Below, piece by piece: positions 36,476 through 38,482 of a stretch of DNA of 38,482 nt. A program made the translations under genes and the position numbers. The stretch covers positions 1 through 38,482 of the forward strand of contig SVRO01000003.1 in the NCBI GenBank assembly GCA_015064795.1, read 5' to 3'. How positions within the stretch are numbered: position 1 is the first letter of the stretch; each line of letters starts with the position of its first letter. This DNA comes from Oscillospiraceae bacterium (GTDB lineage: Bacteria; Bacillota; Clostridia; Oscillospirales; CAG-272). A model generated the notes under the pieces. The model did not search any database, was not told where the DNA came from, and saw only the letters and a program-made list of their open reading frames with translations.

Positions 36476-37435
36476 ATGGCACTTGTAACAACCAAGGAAA
36501 TGTTCAAGAAGGCATACGAGGGTAAGTATGCAGTTGGTGCGTTCAACATCAACAACATGGAGATCATTCAGGCAATCACCGAGGCTGCCGCTGAGCAGAA
36601 GTCTCCCGTGATCCTTCAGGTTTCCGCCGGCGCGCGCAAGTATGCAAAGCACGCGTATCTTATGGCTCTGGCTAAGGCTGCGGCTGAGGACAGCGGTGTG
36701 GATTTCGCGCTTCACCTTGACCACGGCGCAGATTTCGAGATCTGCAAATCCTGCATCGACGGTGGCTTCACCTCGGTCATGATCGACGGCTCGCACCATA
36801 GCTACGAGGACAACATTGCTCTCACGCGCAAGGTCGTTGAGTACGCACATGAGCGTGGCGTAGTCGTTGAGGGTGAGCTTGGCGTTCTTGCCGGTGTTGA
36901 GGACGACGTCGTTGCCGAGAAGTCCTCCTACACCCGTCCCGAGGAGGTTGAGGATTTCGTAAGCCGCACGGGCGTTGACTCGCTTGCGATCTCGATCGGT
37001 ACCTCTCACGGCGCATACAAGTTCACGGCAAAGCAGTGCACGAGAAACGAGGAGGGCATTCTCGTTCCCCCGCCCCTTCGCTTCGATATCCTTGAGGAGA
37101 TCGAAAAGAGAATCCCCGGATTCCCGATCGTTCTTCACGGTGCTTCCTCGGTTCCGCAGGATTACGTTAAGGAGATCAATGCCCTTGGCGGTAAGCTTCC
37201 CGACGCCGTTGGTATTCCCGAGGAGCAGCTTCGTCATGCGGCTACCTCTGCTGTATGTAAGATCAACATTGACTCCGATATCCGTCTCGCTATGACCGCA
37301 GGCATCCGCCGCGTTCTGAACGACGAGCCCTCGGTATTCGACCCCCGTGGATATCTCACCGTTGCACGCGCCGAAGTTAAGAAGATGGTCACGCACAAGA
37401 TCGTCAACGTTCTCGGTTCGAACGGTAAGGCATAA
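36476..37435 (+). CDS. fba: Class II fructose-1,6-bisphosphate aldolase
   Basis: VGAFNINNMEIIQAITEAA; FALHLDHGADFEICKSCIDGGFTSVMIDGSHHSYEDNI; PIVLHGASSVPQ; KINIDSDIRLAMTAGIRRVL. Confidence 0.94.
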   Translation: MALVTTKEMFKKAYEGKYAVGAFNINNMEIIQAITEAAAEQKSPVILQVSAGARKYAKHAYLMALAKAAAEDSGVDFALHLDHGADFEICKSCIDGGFTSVMIDGSHHSYEDNIALTRKVVEYAHERGVVVEGELGVLAGVEDDVVAEKSSYTRPEEVEDFVSRTGVDSLAISIGTSHGAYKFTAKQCTRNEEGILVPPPLRFDILEEIEKRIPGFPIVLHGASSVPQDYVKEINALGGKLPDAVGIPEEQLRHAATSAVCKINIDSDIRLAMTAGIRRVLNDEPSVFDPRGYLTVARAEVKKMVTHKIVNVLGSNGKA

Positions 37436-37451
37436 GATTATAAAAAAAGTC

Positions 37452-37479
37452 AGGGGCTACTGCATTGCAGTAGCCCCTT
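37452..37479 (+). terminator. Intrinsic terminator of fba
   Basis: AGGGGCTACTGC-ATT-GCAGTAGCCCCT followed by TTTCTCT. Confidence 0.88.
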
Positions 37480-37507
37480 TTCTCTCCGTTGCGGAAAGAT
37501 TTCGTTC

Positions 37508-38482
37508 TTATTTCTCAACCGAGAACAAGGGATAGCCGTCGTCCGTAAGATCCCCCTCATAAACAAGAGTAACACCTCTGCCGTAGCTTACCTCGCCGTT
37601 TTGCTTGGTAACGAAGGCACGGATCTCGAGTTTATAGTTGGAATCCAAAGCAAGCTCCGTTATCGTAACCAATGCGCCGTACTTATAGCCAAAATGTTCC
37701 TTAATGGTGTATTCAGTAGTGCCTCCGTAGATCGAGGAGTAGGCTTTCGTGCTTGTATCCGAAACCTTCTCTGTTCCACTCTCGGTGGTGATAGTCACCT
37801 CATATCCGAAATTCTTGTAGTTCAAGGAATCCAGACCCGCGATCGCACGAAGCGAGAACTTGCCCTCCTCACCCCTCGTTACCTGATAGGCAATGAAAGA
37901 AGCGTCAACATTGGGAAGCACGGGAACAACGGGCGTACCGTCAAAGCTCTCGTCGGCGACAGGCTTATCGTTGGTCACAACCCCAATTGCGCGCTCATTC
38001 TCGACACCGAGAACCAAGCGATCCTTTTCCGCGTTAACGGTCGGTACAGACTCCACCGACTTCAGATCATCTATCCAAAGAGTTACTTTCACACCGTCTC
38101 CCAGTTTCGTAAGACGGAAACCAAGCATACCCATCTCGTATTTCACGTGATCCTCGGTAACGGTAACGTTATAAGTGAGCGTCGTCCATTCGTTCGCCGC
38201 CAGATCCACGGTGAGATTGCCGCCCTTCCAGAAATAATTGTTAGCGTCAGGCACCTCTTTTCCGGGGGCCACCGTCTCGGCGACGGCAGATTTATGTGCA
38301 TTTATCATACCGTACTGCACGGTCGCGGCGGTGTCTGCCTTCACCTTCACCGTGATCGTAAAGCTTTTTCCGATATCGTCCACGGTAAGATAATCGTACT
38401 TCAATACGTTATAGAAGTTGATCAGGGAGTTGTTGTAGCCACCGGCCGCAACCACTTTCGAGCCGTCCACACTGGCAATAAC
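37508..38482 (-). CDS. Large, probably extracellular protein, C-terminal part only (beta-rich, carbohydrate-binding-like region); continues past the right window edge
   Basis: Frame stays open to 38482 (...VIASVDGSK); beta-sandwich-like segment WKGGNLTVDLAANEWTTLTYNVTV...KVTLWIDDLKSVE. Confidence 0.7.
   Translation of the reverse strand, partial: VIASVDGSKVVAAGGYNNSLINFYNVLKYDYLTVDDIGKSFTITVKVKADTAATVQYGMINAHKSAVAETVAPGKEVPDANNYFWKGGNLTVDLAANEWTTLTYNVTVTEDHVKYEMGMLGFRLTKLGDGVKVTLWIDDLKSVESVPTVNAEKDRLVLGVENERAIGVVTNDKPVADESFDGTPVVPVLPNVDASFIAYQVTRGEEGKFSLRAIAGLDSLNYKNFGYEVTITTESGTEKVSDTSTKAYSSIYGGTTEYTIKEHFGYKYGALVTITELALDSNYKLEIRAFVTKQNGEVSYGRGVTLVYEGDLTDDGYPLFSVEK

Noticed and set aside
36284-37396. 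370-aa minus-strand ORF opposite fba
   Set aside because: Antisense to fba, which has clear family motifs, promoter and terminator.
1-38482. CRISPR arrays, prophage, transposons, defence or toxin-antitoxin systems
   Set aside because: No repeat-spacer pattern, transposase, integrase, capsid or nuclease-type proteins seen anywhere in the window.

Overview
This is a 38.5 kb chromosomal window from a low/mid-GC Firmicute, most likely class Clostridia judging by gene content. It is mostly housekeeping and metabolic genes in tightly packed operons. I see no phage, transposase, CRISPR array, rRNA or tRNA. Main blocks: a partial XRE regulator (-); trmB-nitroreductase-truB (-); ychF (-); a two-component system followed by an HtrA-like protease (+); fucI (-) divergent from an AraC regulator and an SGNH hydrolase (+); ispE (-); an AI-2E-family transporter, htpG and a TSCPD protein (+); a lysine riboswitch with NhaC-family antiporter (+); a long collinear block rlmB - degenerate P-type-ATPase-like protein - TIGR03960 radical SAM - TIGR03936/DUF2344 - metY - metA - serine hydrolase (-); Gfo/Idh/MocA - coaE - M18 peptidase - prfA - tsaC/sua5 - topoisomerase subunit A - small membrane protein (+); class II fba (+); and a partial secreted-type protein (-). 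The best candidate for something undescribed is the 24684..27413 protein. It appears to keep the 8-TM layout of a P1B-type ATPase, but its catalytic motifs are lost and it has an acidic N-terminal extension of about 330 residues. Other notable signals are a fully readable lysine-riboswitch terminator/antiterminator switch, 21-bp-period direct repeats between fucI and its divergent AraC regulator, and overlapping inverted repeats upstream of the XRE promoter. All assignments come from reading the sequence and recalling families; no database search was run.
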